Source: Hymenobacter negativus | GTDB taxonomy: Bacteria > Bacteroidota > Bacteroidia > Cytophagales > Hymenobacteraceae | Assembly (NCBI RefSeq): GCF_017571495.1 | Contig: NZ_JAGETZ010000005.1 | Location: forward strand, 310,001 to 374,000 | Reading direction: 5' to 3' | Length of the DNA: 64,000 nt | Part shown: in pieces, positions 51,822-61,455 of the stretch | How the letters are laid out: the number at the start of each line of letters is the position of its first letter | Numbering within the stretch: the stretch's first letter is position 1 | Notes under the pieces: model-generated | What the model was told of the DNA's origin: nothing | Database searches by the model: none | The model's input: the letters and a program-made list of their open reading frames with translations, nothing else | Program-made: the position numbers and the translations under genes

Positions 51822-53693
51822 TTACAGCTGTGGGTCGAAAGACCCGCCAGGCCAGCCGTTGGTTTGGGCCAGCTTGGGGTTGTTGTCGATGGCTTGCTGC
51901 GGCAGCGCGAAGAAGTAGTATTCCGGCCGCCAGAGAATGCCGCCATTGGTGAAGTTCGCAGGCGTGTCCAGTACTCTCACTAATGGCACGTTAGAGGTAG
52001 GCGTGGTGGTGAGCGTGAAATAGTTGGTGTACACGAAATCGAGGTCGAGGTTGTCGCGGTTAGTGGCGAAGTCAGCGGGTACGCCGGTTGTTTTCAGCGT
52101 AATGATGAGGCCTTCGCGACGCTTGCCGTTGAGGGTTTCCATCTTCTTCCAGCGCCGCAAGTCCCAGAAGCGCTTGCCTTCGAAAGCCAGCTCAATCTGC
52201 CGCTCGTACAGGATGGCGTCGAACATCTGCGCCCGGCTCATGCCGGGTTGCAGGCCGTATTCACCGCCGCCCGACTCAATGCCGGCCCGTGCCCGAATGG
52301 CCCGGAGCTGGGTGTACGCCTCGGTGAGGTTGCCCACTCCGCAGGCGGCCTCGGCCAGGTTCAGCAGCACCTCAGCGTAGCGAATCTCAATCCAGTCGGT
52401 GCCCACGATGTTCACCGCATTGGCCGGGGCCGTGGGGCTGATGGCTTTGCGCAGGTAGAAGCTGGTGGGTGTGGCGCTGGCAGGCACGGGTTCCACGCTG
52501 GTCGCGGTGGTTCCACTAAGTCGCAGGTAGGTCCAGATTTTGTAGTTGTTGTTGCCATTTAGCGGCCAGGTGGCCCCGTTAAAGGCAATGGTCTGGCTAA
52601 ACCGGGGGTCCCGGTTTTTGTAGAATTGCTGCACCGTGTAGGGATAGCGGGTCGATTCGCCCGGCTTTTTGCCGTCGAGCATCGGGAAGGCCTGCACCAG
52701 GTCCCAGGTGGGACGGTTGGAACCCCCGCCAGTGCCGGTGTAGGAAGGCCGGGTGCTGTTATCGTACTGGTTGTTTTTGGCAGGCTGGGTGCCGTTAGCC
52801 ACGGTGTTGAAGCCCGTTACCATCACGGCCTCCGGGTTGTTGACTTCCTGAAACCACAACTGGGAGTAGGAATTGGCACCAGCCGAGGTAAAGAGGCCGA
52901 AGCCGTTGGCGCTCAGTATGGCTTTAGCCTGCTGGCTGGCCGCAAAGGCCTTCTGCCATTTTGTAGCATCATCGCTGGGGTTGAACTGCGGGCTAGCGGC
53001 GGTAAGCAAGGCCCGGGCCTTGAAGGCTGCGGCCGCGCCGCTGGTGATGCGGCCCCAGGTGCCGTTGCCCGAATACTTGCCTGGTAAGTAAGCAATGGCC
53101 GAGTCGAGGTCGGCGGTAATCTGGTTGAAGCACTCGGTGGTGGTGTTGCGGGGCAGGTAAGCGGCGGCGCGGGCATCCTCGCCTACGGCATCCTGCGGCG
53201 TGAGCACCAGCGGTACCCCGCCGTACACGCGCACCAGGTCGAAGTAGCGCCAGGCCCGGAAGAACAGCGCCTCGCCCTTGAGCGCGTTGCGGGGCTGCGC
53301 CGGAATGGGCGACTTACTAATGGACCGGATGAACATGTTGATGGTCCGGATTTTCGTGTAGTTGGCGTTGGAGGCGGCGGCGAGGCCGGTGCCAAAGTCC
53401 GTCACGGTGTTCTGCTGCACCGTGCCCTGCAGGTAGGGGCTGTCGCCGGCGGCTTCTTCGGACAGAATGCTGGGGTTGGTGGCTCCAATGCCGGTGCCAC
53501 TCTGGCCGAACCAGCCGGGCAGGTTCTGGTCGTAGATGTAGCTCAGGTTGAGAAAGGCCACCTGCTCGTTTTGGTAAGCCAACTCTTCGCTGGCGGCCGA
53601 CAGGTCGGTCTTGTCGAGGACGTCTTTGCAGCCCGCCACGGTCAGCACCGAAGCCGAAAGCGCGAGCAGCGTAGCAATGCGGGTAATTTTCAT
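51822..53693 (-). CDS. SusD/RagB-family glycan-binding lipoprotein
   Basis: 623 residues. The lipoprotein signal MKITRIATLLALSASVLTVA ends at Cys22 (GCKDVLDKTDLS). SusD core: NALKGEALFFRAWRYFDLVRVYGGVPLVL (about 135-165), ITSGAAAAFKARALL, IRYAEVLLNLAEAACGVGN and LYERQIELAFEGKRFWDLRRW; the C-terminus has FFALPQQAIDNNPKL. The length (623) marks it as the larger RagB type often paired with complex plant glycans. It follows its SusC partner by 15 bp. It is probably the surface capture protein for the deoxyhexose-containing glycan degraded by the downstream cytoplasmic genes. Confidence 0.96.
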   Translation of the reverse strand: MKITRIATLLALSASVLTVAGCKDVLDKTDLSAASEELAYQNEQVAFLNLSYIYDQNLPGWFGQSGTGIGATNPSILSEEAAGDSPYLQGTVQQNTVTDFGTGLAAASNANYTKIRTINMFIRSISKSPIPAQPRNALKGEALFFRAWRYFDLVRVYGGVPLVLTPQDAVGEDARAAAYLPRNTTTECFNQITADLDSAIAYLPGKYSGNGTWGRITSGAAAAFKARALLTAASPQFNPSDDATKWQKAFAASQQAKAILSANGFGLFTSAGANSYSQLWFQEVNNPEAVMVTGFNTVANGTQPAKNNQYDNSTRPSYTGTGGGSNRPTWDLVQAFPMLDGKKPGESTRYPYTVQQFYKNRDPRFSQTIAFNGATWPLNGNNNYKIWTYLRLSGTTATSVEPVPASATPTSFYLRKAISPTAPANAVNIVGTDWIEIRYAEVLLNLAEAACGVGNLTEAYTQLRAIRARAGIESGGGEYGLQPGMSRAQMFDAILYERQIELAFEGKRFWDLRRWKKMETLNGKRREGLIITLKTTGVPADFATNRDNLDLDFVYTNYFTLTTTPTSNVPLVRVLDTPANFTNGGILWRPEYYFFALPQQAIDNNPKLAQTNGWPGGSFDPQL

Positions 53694-53708
53694 GAGTTCA
53701 GTGGGAAT

Positions 53709-56700
53709 TTAAAAGCCAACATTCAGACCCAGCGACAGCGAGCGGAGCGTGGGGTACGAGTCGTACGCCCCCCCGTACACTTTGTAGCTGTAGGGATTGT
53801 AGAAGTTGATGGGGTTGACGGCTACGAAGAACACCCTCACGCTGCTGAGGCTGATGCGGCTCACGAGGGCGGTGGGCAGGCTGTAGGAAACGGTGGCGTT
53901 GCGCATACTGGCCGAGGTGGAGCTGCGGAACCAGAACTCCGAGTTTCGGTTGTAGCTGTTGAACGTAGAGGGGGCCGGGAACGCAGCGTTGGTGTTTTCC
54001 GGAGTCCAGTGGTCGGCCCAGAACGCCGGCCTGTTTTGGGTGATTGGTAAGCTAGAGCTAACGCTGTTGCGGGCCGAGCCTTCCACTAAATCCTGGCCGC
54101 CCCACGACATGCCCATGGTTACCTGCAGCGTCAGGCCCTTGTAGCTGATGCTCGGGTTCAGCCCAATGCTGTAGTGGTTGCTGGCCTTCGGGGTCAGGTA
54201 CATCACGTCCACGTCCGTCACCTTGCCGTCGGGCGCGGTGTAGTTGCCGTTGGCATCTTTGGGGCCGCGGATGTCCTGATAGTACAGCATGCCGGGTTTC
54301 GCCTCTTCGCCGAATGAGTACGTTTTCTTGTCCAGGTTGGGATTGTCGCTGAAGAACTTGTCCACGTCGGCCTGCGTGCGGAACATGCCCAGGTACTTGT
54401 AGCCCAGCACGCCCTGGTCGCTCGAGCGGCCGGTGGGGTCGTCGTACTGTCCAATCTTGCCCGGGTCCACATCCACTTTAACCTGCTTGTTGTCGCTCCA
54501 AGTGAAGAAGGAGTTCACCCGGTACGTCAGGTCGTTGTTGATTTTGTCGCCGTAGCCCAGCGACAGCTCATAGCCGAAGGCGTCCACGGTGGCAAAGTTT
54601 TCCGACGGCAGCGTGGCCCCCACCAGCAGCGGCACCGACGACGAAATGTTGGTGAGCAGGTTGTAGCGGTGGTCGTAGAAACCATCAGCCGTGAACGACA
54701 GCCGGTCGTTCAGGAAGCGCGCGTCAATGCCCACGTTATACTTCTCGTTGTTGTCCCATCGTACACGCCGGTTGGCCATCGCGTTGTTGGGCGTGATGAC
54801 GAGCGTGCGGGGGTTGCTGTCGCCGCCGAACACCGCGCCTTTGCCCGCCTGGAACTGGTAGCTTTCCAGCCAGGTGTAGGGCTTGGTGCCGTCGCCGCCC
54901 AGCAGGCCAAACGAGCCGCGCAGCTTCAGGAAGGTCACGGCCGGGGTTTTGGGGAAGAAGTTTTCTTCCGAAATCACCCAGCCCGCCGACAGCGACGGGA
55001 ACAAACCCCAGCGATACTCCGGCGCAAAGGCCGTGGAGCCGTCGTAGCGCACAGATAGCTCGGCGAAATACTTGTTAGCGTAGTTGTAGTTGAGGCGGCC
55101 GGCGTAGGAGAGAATGCCGGTTTCAGAGGCCGTTTCGTTGTTGAAGTAGTCGCCCGTGGCAAAGCGGATGTTGTCGAGACCACCCGGCACCACGCCCGTG
55201 CGATAGGCTTCGGATGCGTCGGCGGAGGTTTCGGACTGCTCGAAGAACGCCAGGGCCGAAACGTAGTGCTTGCCAAACTGCTGCTCGTAGTTCAGGTAGC
55301 CGTTGAACTGGTACGAGTCCGTATAGCCTGGCGTCAAGCGCACGATGTCGCCGTTTTTGAGGGTGCGCTGCTGCAGCACCTCGCCGCCTGGAATGTGCTT
55401 GTTGGTGCCCAGGCCCTTAAATTCCGTCACTTGGTAGCTGGTGCCAAACTGCTTGCCGTTCGTGTTGTCGAGGGTGCGGGCGTAGAGCACCCGCGCCTTC
55501 AGGCCTTTCAAAAACGGAATGTCGTACTCCACGTTGGCCGTCAGGTTCAGGCCGGTGTTGTTCTGCGAGGTGTAGTTATTCGACTTCTGCACCTCGAAGA
55601 AGTTGGTGGCGTCGATTGAGTTCGTGGTGTTGTTCAGCGCGGTATAGTTGGGCACGCCGTTGATGTAGAAGGGCACGAACTGCGGCGTCAACATCAGCGA
55701 CCGCATGTCGTTTTCCACGCTTTCCTGGCCCTGCTTGAAGTAGTAGGTGCTCCGCTTGAAGATGTCGCCGCTCAACGAAAGACCTGCTCGTAGGCCTTTG
55801 GCCACGTTCACATCGGTGCTGGCCCGGAACGTCCACTTGTCGGAGAGGATTTTGTCAAAGTTGCCGTCCTGGCGGTTGTACGTCACGCTGGCGAAATACG
55901 TGGCCCGCTCGCCGCCGCCGCTCACGTTCAGGGCGTTGCGCGTTACCAGGGAGGGCTTCCAGGCTTGACGCAGCCAGTCGGTGCTGTTATTGGCAAAGTA
56001 GGCCAGTTCGTCCGGCGCGTAGAGGACGGCGGGGGTAGTGGCCGCCGTGCCGCGGTAAATGTTGTAGTCGTTGATGAAGTTGGCCTGCTCCACACCGTTC
56101 ATCATTGTGGGCAGGCGCACTGCGTCCGACACACCGGCCGAGCCACTGTAGGTAAAGCGGGCCGGGCCGGCCTTGCCCCGCTTGGTGAGCACCACCACCA
56201 CGCCCTGGTTCGAGCGGGCGCCGTAGATGGCCGCCGCCGCGTCCTTGAGCACCGAAATGGCCTCTACCTCCGACTGGTCGAGCAGGTTGAAGTCTTCTTC
56301 CGAGCGCACTACGTTGTCAATCACATAGAGCGGGCGCAGCGTGGCGCTGCCGTCCTTGGCCAGCGTCACGGGGTTACGAACCGTAATCTGGCCTTTTTCG
56401 CCGGGGCGGCCCGAGCCGCCGCTCACGCCCACGCCCGGCAACTGCCCGGCAATGGCCGTGGAAAGGCTGCCCACCGGCAGCTCCTCGATGGCCTTCATGT
56501 CCACGGTGGCCACGGCTCCGGTCAGGCTCGCCCGTGTCTGCGTGCCGTAGCCCACCACCACTACTTCTTCCAGCGCGGCGTTGTCGTCTTCCAGCTTGAT
56601 TTCGAGGGTAGTGCGGCCGTTTACGGCCACTTCCTGGGTTTTAAAGCCGATAAAGCTGAAAATCAGAATTTCGTTGCCCGTGGGCAGGTTGAAATGGAAA

Positions 56701-56963
56701 GTGCCGTCGGCACCCGAGCTGGTGCCGGTTTTGGTGCCTTTGATGAGCACCGTCACACCGGGCAGCGCGTTGCCCTTGGCGTCTTTTACCAAGCCCGTAA
56801 AGCCGACTTTCACGCTCTTGGGCGAGGTGCGAACAGGTGGGGACGTAGCGGCAGCGTGTGCCTGGGCCGCACCTAGCAGGGTGCCGCCCACAAGCAGCGC
56901 GCAGGCGAACCGCTTGGGGAGCACGGCCGAAAGCGGCAATGATTTGGGTAAGGAGTGGGCCAT
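53709..56963 (-). CDS. SusC/RagA-family TonB-linked outer membrane protein
   Basis: 1084 residues. Signal segment with a long basic n-region (MAHSLPKSLPLSAVLPKRFA), carboxypeptidase-regulatory-like domain (about 50-130; GLVKDAKGNALPGVTVLIKG), TonB-box region LEEVVVVGYGTQ, and plug domain ending AAAAIYGARSNQGVVVVLTKRG. The beta-barrel ends SLGLNVGF. The signature IYGARSNQGVVVV is a variant of the usual YGSRGANGVVLI. It imports the oligosaccharide with the SusD partner 15 bp downstream. A DUF3826 gene precedes it by 44 bp on the same strand, so the transcript probably starts before 57697. Confidence 0.96.
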   Translation of the reverse strand: MAHSLPKSLPLSAVLPKRFACALLVGGTLLGAAQAHAAATSPPVRTSPKSVKVGFTGLVKDAKGNALPGVTVLIKGTKTGTSSGADGTFHFNLPTGNEILIFSFIGFKTQEVAVNGRTTLEIKLEDDNAALEEVVVVGYGTQTRASLTGAVATVDMKAIEELPVGSLSTAIAGQLPGVGVSGGSGRPGEKGQITVRNPVTLAKDGSATLRPLYVIDNVVRSEEDFNLLDQSEVEAISVLKDAAAAIYGARSNQGVVVVLTKRGKAGPARFTYSGSAGVSDAVRLPTMMNGVEQANFINDYNIYRGTAATTPAVLYAPDELAYFANNSTDWLRQAWKPSLVTRNALNVSGGGERATYFASVTYNRQDGNFDKILSDKWTFRASTDVNVAKGLRAGLSLSGDIFKRSTYYFKQGQESVENDMRSLMLTPQFVPFYINGVPNYTALNNTTNSIDATNFFEVQKSNNYTSQNNTGLNLTANVEYDIPFLKGLKARVLYARTLDNTNGKQFGTSYQVTEFKGLGTNKHIPGGEVLQQRTLKNGDIVRLTPGYTDSYQFNGYLNYEQQFGKHYVSALAFFEQSETSADASEAYRTGVVPGGLDNIRFATGDYFNNETASETGILSYAGRLNYNYANKYFAELSVRYDGSTAFAPEYRWGLFPSLSAGWVISEENFFPKTPAVTFLKLRGSFGLLGGDGTKPYTWLESYQFQAGKGAVFGGDSNPRTLVITPNNAMANRRVRWDNNEKYNVGIDARFLNDRLSFTADGFYDHRYNLLTNISSSVPLLVGATLPSENFATVDAFGYELSLGYGDKINNDLTYRVNSFFTWSDNKQVKVDVDPGKIGQYDDPTGRSSDQGVLGYKYLGMFRTQADVDKFFSDNPNLDKKTYSFGEEAKPGMLYYQDIRGPKDANGNYTAPDGKVTDVDVMYLTPKASNHYSIGLNPSISYKGLTLQVTMGMSWGGQDLVEGSARNSVSSSLPITQNRPAFWADHWTPENTNAAFPAPSTFNSYNRNSEFWFRSSTSASMRNATVSYSLPTALVSRISLSSVRVFFVAVNPINFYNPYSYKVYGGAYDSYPTLRSLSLGLNVGF

Positions 56964-57007
56964 AACAGTTTGGTGGGTTAAACTGAGAAAAAGGGTGAAG
57001 AGTGAAA

Positions 57008-57697
57008 TCAGTGGGAGGCCTCGGCGGCTTTGCGGGCCGCGATGCGCGCCTGCCAGTCTTTGCCGGCCTGGTTCATGTCGATGCCGGCGGCGGAGAGGTA
57101 GTTGTTGATGCGGCCCTTGTATTTGCCGAACCAGGCGTGCTTTTGCTCCGAGGTGCCGCCGTCCATGGCGTGCTCGCGGGCTTCGGTGAGCCAGGCCAGC
57201 ATCTGGGCGCGCTGCTCGGCCGTGAGGTTGGGCAGCATGTCATTGTAGGCCGTCATCGTAACGGGCAGCACGCCGTAGGTCATGCCATCCTTCACTTGGT
57301 CGACCTGCGCCGGGGTGAGGCGACGGCTGAGCTTTTTGAGAAACTGGGGGTGCAGCTTGTCGAGGGCGGCGGTGGTTTCGGTTTCTACCCTGGCCAGCTC
57401 GGCTTTGGTGGCATCGGTGGCGGGCTGGGCTTTGAGGGCGGCCTTGCGGGTTTTCTGCTGCTCGTAGATGTCGTTGAGGGCGCGGTACTGGTCGGCAATA
57501 AGGTCACGCACCTGCACCGAGTCCTTCGCCTTCAGCCCATCAATCTTACCCACGATTTTGGCGGCTCGCTCCGTGATGGTGCGGGTATAAGCCGCCTCCT
57601 TGGTTTCGGTGGGTGCGGGTGCCTGCGCCGAGGCCGGAAGAACGAAAACTGCCGAAAGAAAACCTGTTAGAAACAGGCTTCGCACTATGTGATTCAT
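57008..57697 (-). CDS. DUF3826 secreted helical protein
   Basis: 229 residues: signal peptide (MNHIVRSLFLTGFLSAVFVL, cut near ASAQ), then a largely helical protein with TITERAAKIVGKIDGLKAKD, VRDLIADQYRALNDIYEQ, DGMTYGVLPVTMTAYNDMLP and EHAMDGGTSEQKHAWFGKYKGRINNYL. This is the DUF3826 pattern, a family found in Bacteroidota polysaccharide loci, often with pectin-related genes. No enzymatic motif is visible. The run of Glu/Lys-rich helices suggests an adaptor, chaperone-like or binding role in the periplasm. It is the first gene of the SusCD and deoxyhexose operon. Function unknown. Confidence 0.85.
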   Translation of the reverse strand: MNHIVRSLFLTGFLSAVFVLPASAQAPAPTETKEAAYTRTITERAAKIVGKIDGLKAKDSVQVRDLIADQYRALNDIYEQQKTRKAALKAQPATDATKAELARVETETTAALDKLHPQFLKKLSRRLTPAQVDQVKDGMTYGVLPVTMTAYNDMLPNLTAEQRAQMLAWLTEAREHAMDGGTSEQKHAWFGKYKGRINNYLSAAGIDMNQAGKDWQARIAARKAAEASH

Positions 57698-57982
57698 GAT
57701 TTGCGGATAGCTTCAGAAGAGCAGCAAGTTATCCACGTTGTAGAAGGGCAATGTGTCAGTTTTAACTAACTTATTGTAGGATGTTATCATGAGTATGAAG
57801 TTCTCATTAACAATGCCGCCAATCATAGCTAAAAGTGGCCTAAGGATACCATTGAGGCTGTTTTAGATGCTTAGCTGAGCTGCCAAATCAGGCGATAAAA
57901 CGGGCCAAAAGAGCTGAAAAACGTCACGCAATCGTTCCCGGCGCTTTGGGCTTGCTGAGCGGCAAGAAGGTATCATCCGGAA
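57698..57982. promoter_or_regulatory. Upstream region of the DUF3826-SusCD operon
   Basis: 285 bp, AT-rich, between two minus-strand genes and therefore the probable promoter of the DUF3826 operon. GCAATCGTTCCC at 57928-57939 is one base off the GNAANCGNTTNC pattern. No ORF. Confidence 0.5.
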
Positions 57983-59308
57983 TTATCTATCCGATAGCGC
58001 CGCAACGCTGTATAGATTTGGGGGGGCGTCGGCCGCCGTCGGCGCCGGCCGCTTGCGCCAGTAATTGGCCAGAATAGAACCCGAAATATTCATCCAGGGG
58101 CTGAACACGGCGGCTGGCAAACCCACCGTACCCAGCTTGCCCATGCTGCCCGCCAGGCCCGAGGCCATGCCGCCGTTCTGCAGCCCAACCTCAAAGGCCA
58201 CCGTGCGGGCCGAATTCACATCAAGCCCAAACAGCCGGCTGAGCCAGTAGCCGAAGAAATAGCCCGCCGCATTGTGCAGCACCGAAGCCAGGAACAACAG
58301 GAAGCCCACCCGCAGCAAGTTGTCGTGCCCAGCCGCCGTAGTCACGGCCGTGAAATAGATGATGCCGAACATAGATAAGTAAGGCATCACTTCATCGATT
58401 TTAGGCAATTTATTCGCCAATTGATGATAGAGTACACCCACCACCAGCGCCGCCACAAGGAAGCTGAAAATCTCGATTGCTTGGAGCAGTTCGGGAGTAG
58501 TAAAGCTGCGCTCCAGCGCAGCCCCCAAGCCCAGTGGCAGCGCGGCCAGCCACAGCACGCCCAATCCGGCCAGCAGGCCCACGGTGCGCCGGCCCTGCGG
58601 CGCGGCCGTTTTCAGGTAGTCGTGCAACAAAGCGGCCATGATGGGCACGAGCACGATTTTGATGATTTCCATCATCATGTTCACAAACTTCACTTCAATG
58701 AGTGTGCCTGCCAGCAGCTTCAATAATAAAGGAGTGAGGAAAGGGGCCGCCAGCGTGGCCATAGCCGTGATGACAACGGAAAGCACCATGTTGGCCCGCG
58801 CCAGGTACACCATCACATTCGACGCCAACCCACTGGAACAAGAGCCAATAAGGATGATGCCAGCCGCAATTTCCGGCTCGAAGTGAAACACTTTGGTGAG
58901 CAGCAGGCCCATGAGCGGCATTACCGAAAAGTGGCACAGTAGCCCAATGAGCACACCTTTGCCCGTGCTACCGAGTCCGGAAAAGTCCCGGATGCTCATC
59001 TGAATACCCATGCCAAACATCACCAGTTGCACCACCACCAGAATCAGCCATTTGTTGCGCAAGTCCACGCCACCCCATTGCTTGAATGCGTCGGGGTACA
59101 CCATGCCCGCCACCACGGCCACGATAATCCAAGCGGTGTATTGGTAGCTGCGCAGTAGCGGCACCGCTTTGAAACCCAGGGCCAGGCCTACTGCCGCCAG
59201 CACCGCGGCCGGCTGCCAAAGCGCGGCATTGTCCTGACTGACGCCCACCACCAAGGCCACGCCCGCGAGGCCAGCCACAACCAGACAAAGCTGAAAAAGT
59301 CGATTCAT
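57983..59308 (-). CDS. BASS-family sodium-dependent (bile-acid-type) transporter
   Basis: 441 residues from ATG 59308; the frame runs far upstream, but that part overlaps the racemase-fold gene and has no homology. About ten to twelve hydrophobic helices carry the BASS (PF01758) motifs: MGIQMSIRDFSGL, IGSCSSGLASNVMVYLARAN with a helix break after the Ser/Gly run, and VAFEVGLQNGGMASGLA with the Glu and Gln-Asn of the sodium sites. BASS proteins import organic acids such as bile acids, pyruvate and pantoate with sodium. As the last gene of a run with an acid-sugar kinase and a RuBisCO-like protein, it probably imports the sugar acid that feeds the pathway. The gap from the preceding gene is 89 bp. 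Confidence 0.88.
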   Translation of the reverse strand: MNRLFQLCLVVAGLAGVALVVGVSQDNAALWQPAAVLAAVGLALGFKAVPLLRSYQYTAWIIVAVVAGMVYPDAFKQWGGVDLRNKWLILVVVQLVMFGMGIQMSIRDFSGLGSTGKGVLIGLLCHFSVMPLMGLLLTKVFHFEPEIAAGIILIGSCSSGLASNVMVYLARANMVLSVVITAMATLAAPFLTPLLLKLLAGTLIEVKFVNMMMEIIKIVLVPIMAALLHDYLKTAAPQGRRTVGLLAGLGVLWLAALPLGLGAALERSFTTPELLQAIEIFSFLVAALVVGVLYHQLANKLPKIDEVMPYLSMFGIIYFTAVTTAAGHDNLLRVGFLLFLASVLHNAAGYFFGYWLSRLFGLDVNSARTVAFEVGLQNGGMASGLAGSMGKLGTVGLPAAVFSPWMNISGSILANYWRKRPAPTAADAPPNLYSVAALSDR

Positions 59309-59397
59309 GAACTGGGGCAATAAAGAGGGTGGGGGCGGGGCTTGCCTCCGCCCGGCATGGACTGCGTAGTGGGCAACGATTCGGGTGGGGCCAGCCC

Positions 59398-60060
59398 CTA
59401 CACCAGTTGCGAAGCCAGGTGCTGGATGGCAATGCCGGGGCTGGCCAGGATGGGCACCACCCGGTCGGCCGCGTCCAGAGCATCGACCACCCGACCCATG
59501 CTGGCCTGGGCCAGTACGATGACGTCGACTTTGGTCACTAATTCCTTGAGGGCTGCCGATACGATGGCATCGTGCTGGACGCCATTGCCGCTTATCAGGG
59601 CCTCGAAAGCGCCTTCGCAGAGCACCGAAGTCAACTCGATTTCCTGGCCGGCGCGGGCGGCACGGCGCTGCACGAGGTCGGCGGTGGGGCCGAGGGTGGT
59701 GGGCAGCGTGGCGATGACGCCGATGCGCCGGCCGGTTTGCACAGCCTGGTCGGCCATGGGCTGGTCGACGCGCAGCACGGGCACGCCGGAGAGGCCAGCG
59801 GCCTGCTCCACCGCCGCACCGATGGACGAGCAGGTCACCAGCACGTAGTCGGCCCCGCCTTCTTCGGCCGAGTTCACGTAGCCCACCACGCGCCGGGCCA
59901 CGGCGGGCGTCAGGGAGCCCTCGCGGTTTATGGTGCGCACCAGGCTGTCGTCGACGATATTGAAAACCTGTACGCCCGGTAAATGCTCGGCGCAAAGCTG
60001 CTGGAACACGGGCACCAGCGTGGCGGAAGTGTGGATAAGGGCGAGGGTTTTGGTGGACAT
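59398..60060 (-). CDS. Asp/Glu/hydantoin-racemase-fold protein with a single catalytic cysteine
   Basis: 220 residues, two-lobed Asp/Glu racemase superfamily (PF01177). The first-lobe cysteine is present in YVLVTCSSIGAAVE (Cys77). In the second lobe the usual Cys is absent: the matching strand reads VIVLAQASMGRV, with Ala186 in its place. Two-base racemases and maleate isomerases need both cysteines, so classical racemisation is unlikely. One-cysteine relatives include decarboxylases, although those keep the other cysteine. It may be an isomerase, tautomerase or decarboxylase for a 3-oxo sugar acid in the cluster. It lies 57 bp after the DUF1537 kinase and before the BASS transporter, all on one strand. 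Confidence 0.8.
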   Translation of the reverse strand: MSTKTLALIHTSATLVPVFQQLCAEHLPGVQVFNIVDDSLVRTINREGSLTPAVARRVVGYVNSAEEGGADYVLVTCSSIGAAVEQAAGLSGVPVLRVDQPMADQAVQTGRRIGVIATLPTTLGPTADLVQRRAARAGQEIELTSVLCEGAFEALISGNGVQHDAIVSAALKELVTKVDVIVLAQASMGRVVDALDAADRVVPILASPGIAIQHLASQLV

Positions 60061-60117
60061 GACTAGGTGATTTTAACGTGAGAGGCGCGGTTGGGAGGTT
60101 TCGTCGGGCGCGGAGTG

Positions 60118-61455
60118 CTACGGCATGCGACCTTCCAGCAGCACGCCGAAATACTCTGGAGCGCCCACTTGGCCACCTTTGAAATTGACTTCAAGGCCAT
60201 GCAGGGGCGAGTCCGGTGCGGAGGCGCGGCACAGCGGCGCACCGGGATAAAGCGGCGCAACCATCTCCACGGCTTCGATGCCCATGGCGCGGGCGGCGTA
60301 GCTGGAGGTGTCGCCACCGGCCACTACCACGCGTCGCACGCCCGTTTGCTGCACTGCCTCGCGGGCGATGAGGCCCAGGGCAGTGCCCAAGATTTCGGCG
60401 GGCAGGTTGGTGGAGGTAGTTTTTACGCCGCCGTTGGTATGGACGATTACGCTGCGATGGCCAGTCAATAAATTAACGGCTTGCTGCTGATAGGGAGCCA
60501 CGGCAGCTGGGGTGTTAATGCCCGCAGCCAGCGTTTCGGCATCGAGAACTACTTCGGCAAAGCCATTGGCTTTGGCCCATTCGATTTGTCCGGCCGTGAC
60601 TGGTGAGCAGCTGCCCGACACTACTAGCAGCGGTGCGGCGCGGCCTGGGCTTGGCCACTCGACCACCGGCGTCAACGTGCCGAATTGCGCCCACAGCTGC
60701 CCCAGCGCCATTTCAACCCCGGATGAGCCTACTGAAAAAAGCGGCTCCTTCTCCGTGGCGCAGCCATCCAGCGCCGCGCCGATGCCGAGCAATTGCTCAT
60801 CATAAAGGGCATCGAATAAAATCACTTCGGCCCCTGCGCGTACCTGCGCCGCGAGAGCGGCCTGCACCTCGGCCAGCGGCCGGGTGATTTGCAGGATGTC
60901 GAGCAGGCCAATTGGCTTGTTGGTTTGGCGGGCCAGATGCAGGCGCAGGTCGCTCTCGTCGGCGGGCGTAACGGGGTGCCGGCTCATCGAGGGGTGGCGG
61001 TCGAGTCGGAAGATGCCACCACCGCTGCCGATGCCCAGTCGCGCAAACAAATTGCCAAATACGCAGTAGCGGCCCAGCGGCGGGGCCGCCACCAGCAGCG
61101 GCACAAAAGCCCCAGCGAATACCCGGCTTCCCACCTCAATGGCCCGGCCGATGCTGCCGACCGTCGGTGAAGAATCGAACGTCGAGCATACCTTATAATG
61201 TACGTGGCGCGGGCCCAGGGCTCGAAGCTGCGCGAAGGCCGGCTCCAGTGCGGCCTGCATGGCATCCGGCAGCATGGCGCGGGTGAGGCCGGCTACGCCA
61301 ATGGCATCCAGACCAGGGTAGGCGGCGAGCTGGGCGGGCGTGGGCGGCGCAATGAATAAGGCGGTACGGGCCCCGGCGCGGCTCAGGAATTCGAGCGCGT
61401 CGGTGCTGCCGGTGAAGTCATCGCCGTAGTAGGCGAGGAGAAGCTGCTTGCTCAT
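60118..61455 (-). CDS. Four-carbon acid sugar kinase family (DUF1537), probable sugar-acid kinase
   Basis: 445 residues. N-terminal substrate domain (PF07005) with YYGDDFTGSTDALEFL at the start and HVHYKVCSTFDSSPTVGSIG; nucleotide-binding C-terminal domain with VVSGSCSPVTAGQIEWA, VVAGGDTSSYAARAMGIEA and the end motif LEVNFKGGQVGAPEYFG. The family phosphorylates threonate, erythronate and related acids, and in D-apionate catabolism 3-oxo-isoapionate. The ATG overlaps the stop of the RuBisCO-like gene by ATGA, so the two proteins are translationally coupled and almost certainly act in successive steps. The exact acid is not known. Confidence 0.92.
   Translation of the reverse strand: MSKQLLLAYYGDDFTGSTDALEFLSRAGARTALFIAPPTPAQLAAYPGLDAIGVAGLTRAMLPDAMQAALEPAFAQLRALGPRHVHYKVCSTFDSSPTVGSIGRAIEVGSRVFAGAFVPLLVAAPPLGRYCVFGNLFARLGIGSGGGIFRLDRHPSMSRHPVTPADESDLRLHLARQTNKPIGLLDILQITRPLAEVQAALAAQVRAGAEVILFDALYDEQLLGIGAALDGCATEKEPLFSVGSSGVEMALGQLWAQFGTLTPVVEWPSPGRAAPLLVVSGSCSPVTAGQIEWAKANGFAEVVLDAETLAAGINTPAAVAPYQQQAVNLLTGHRSVIVHTNGGVKTTSTNLPAEILGTALGLIAREAVQQTGVRRVVVAGGDTSSYAARAMGIEAVEMVAPLYPGAPLCRASAPDSPLHGLEVNFKGGQVGAPEYFGVLLEGRMP

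Noticed and set aside
59309..59995. N-terminal extension of the BASS transporter frame
   Set aside because: Runs antisense-like through the racemase-fold gene in another frame with Arg/Pro-rich sequence; the transporter starts at ATG 59308.
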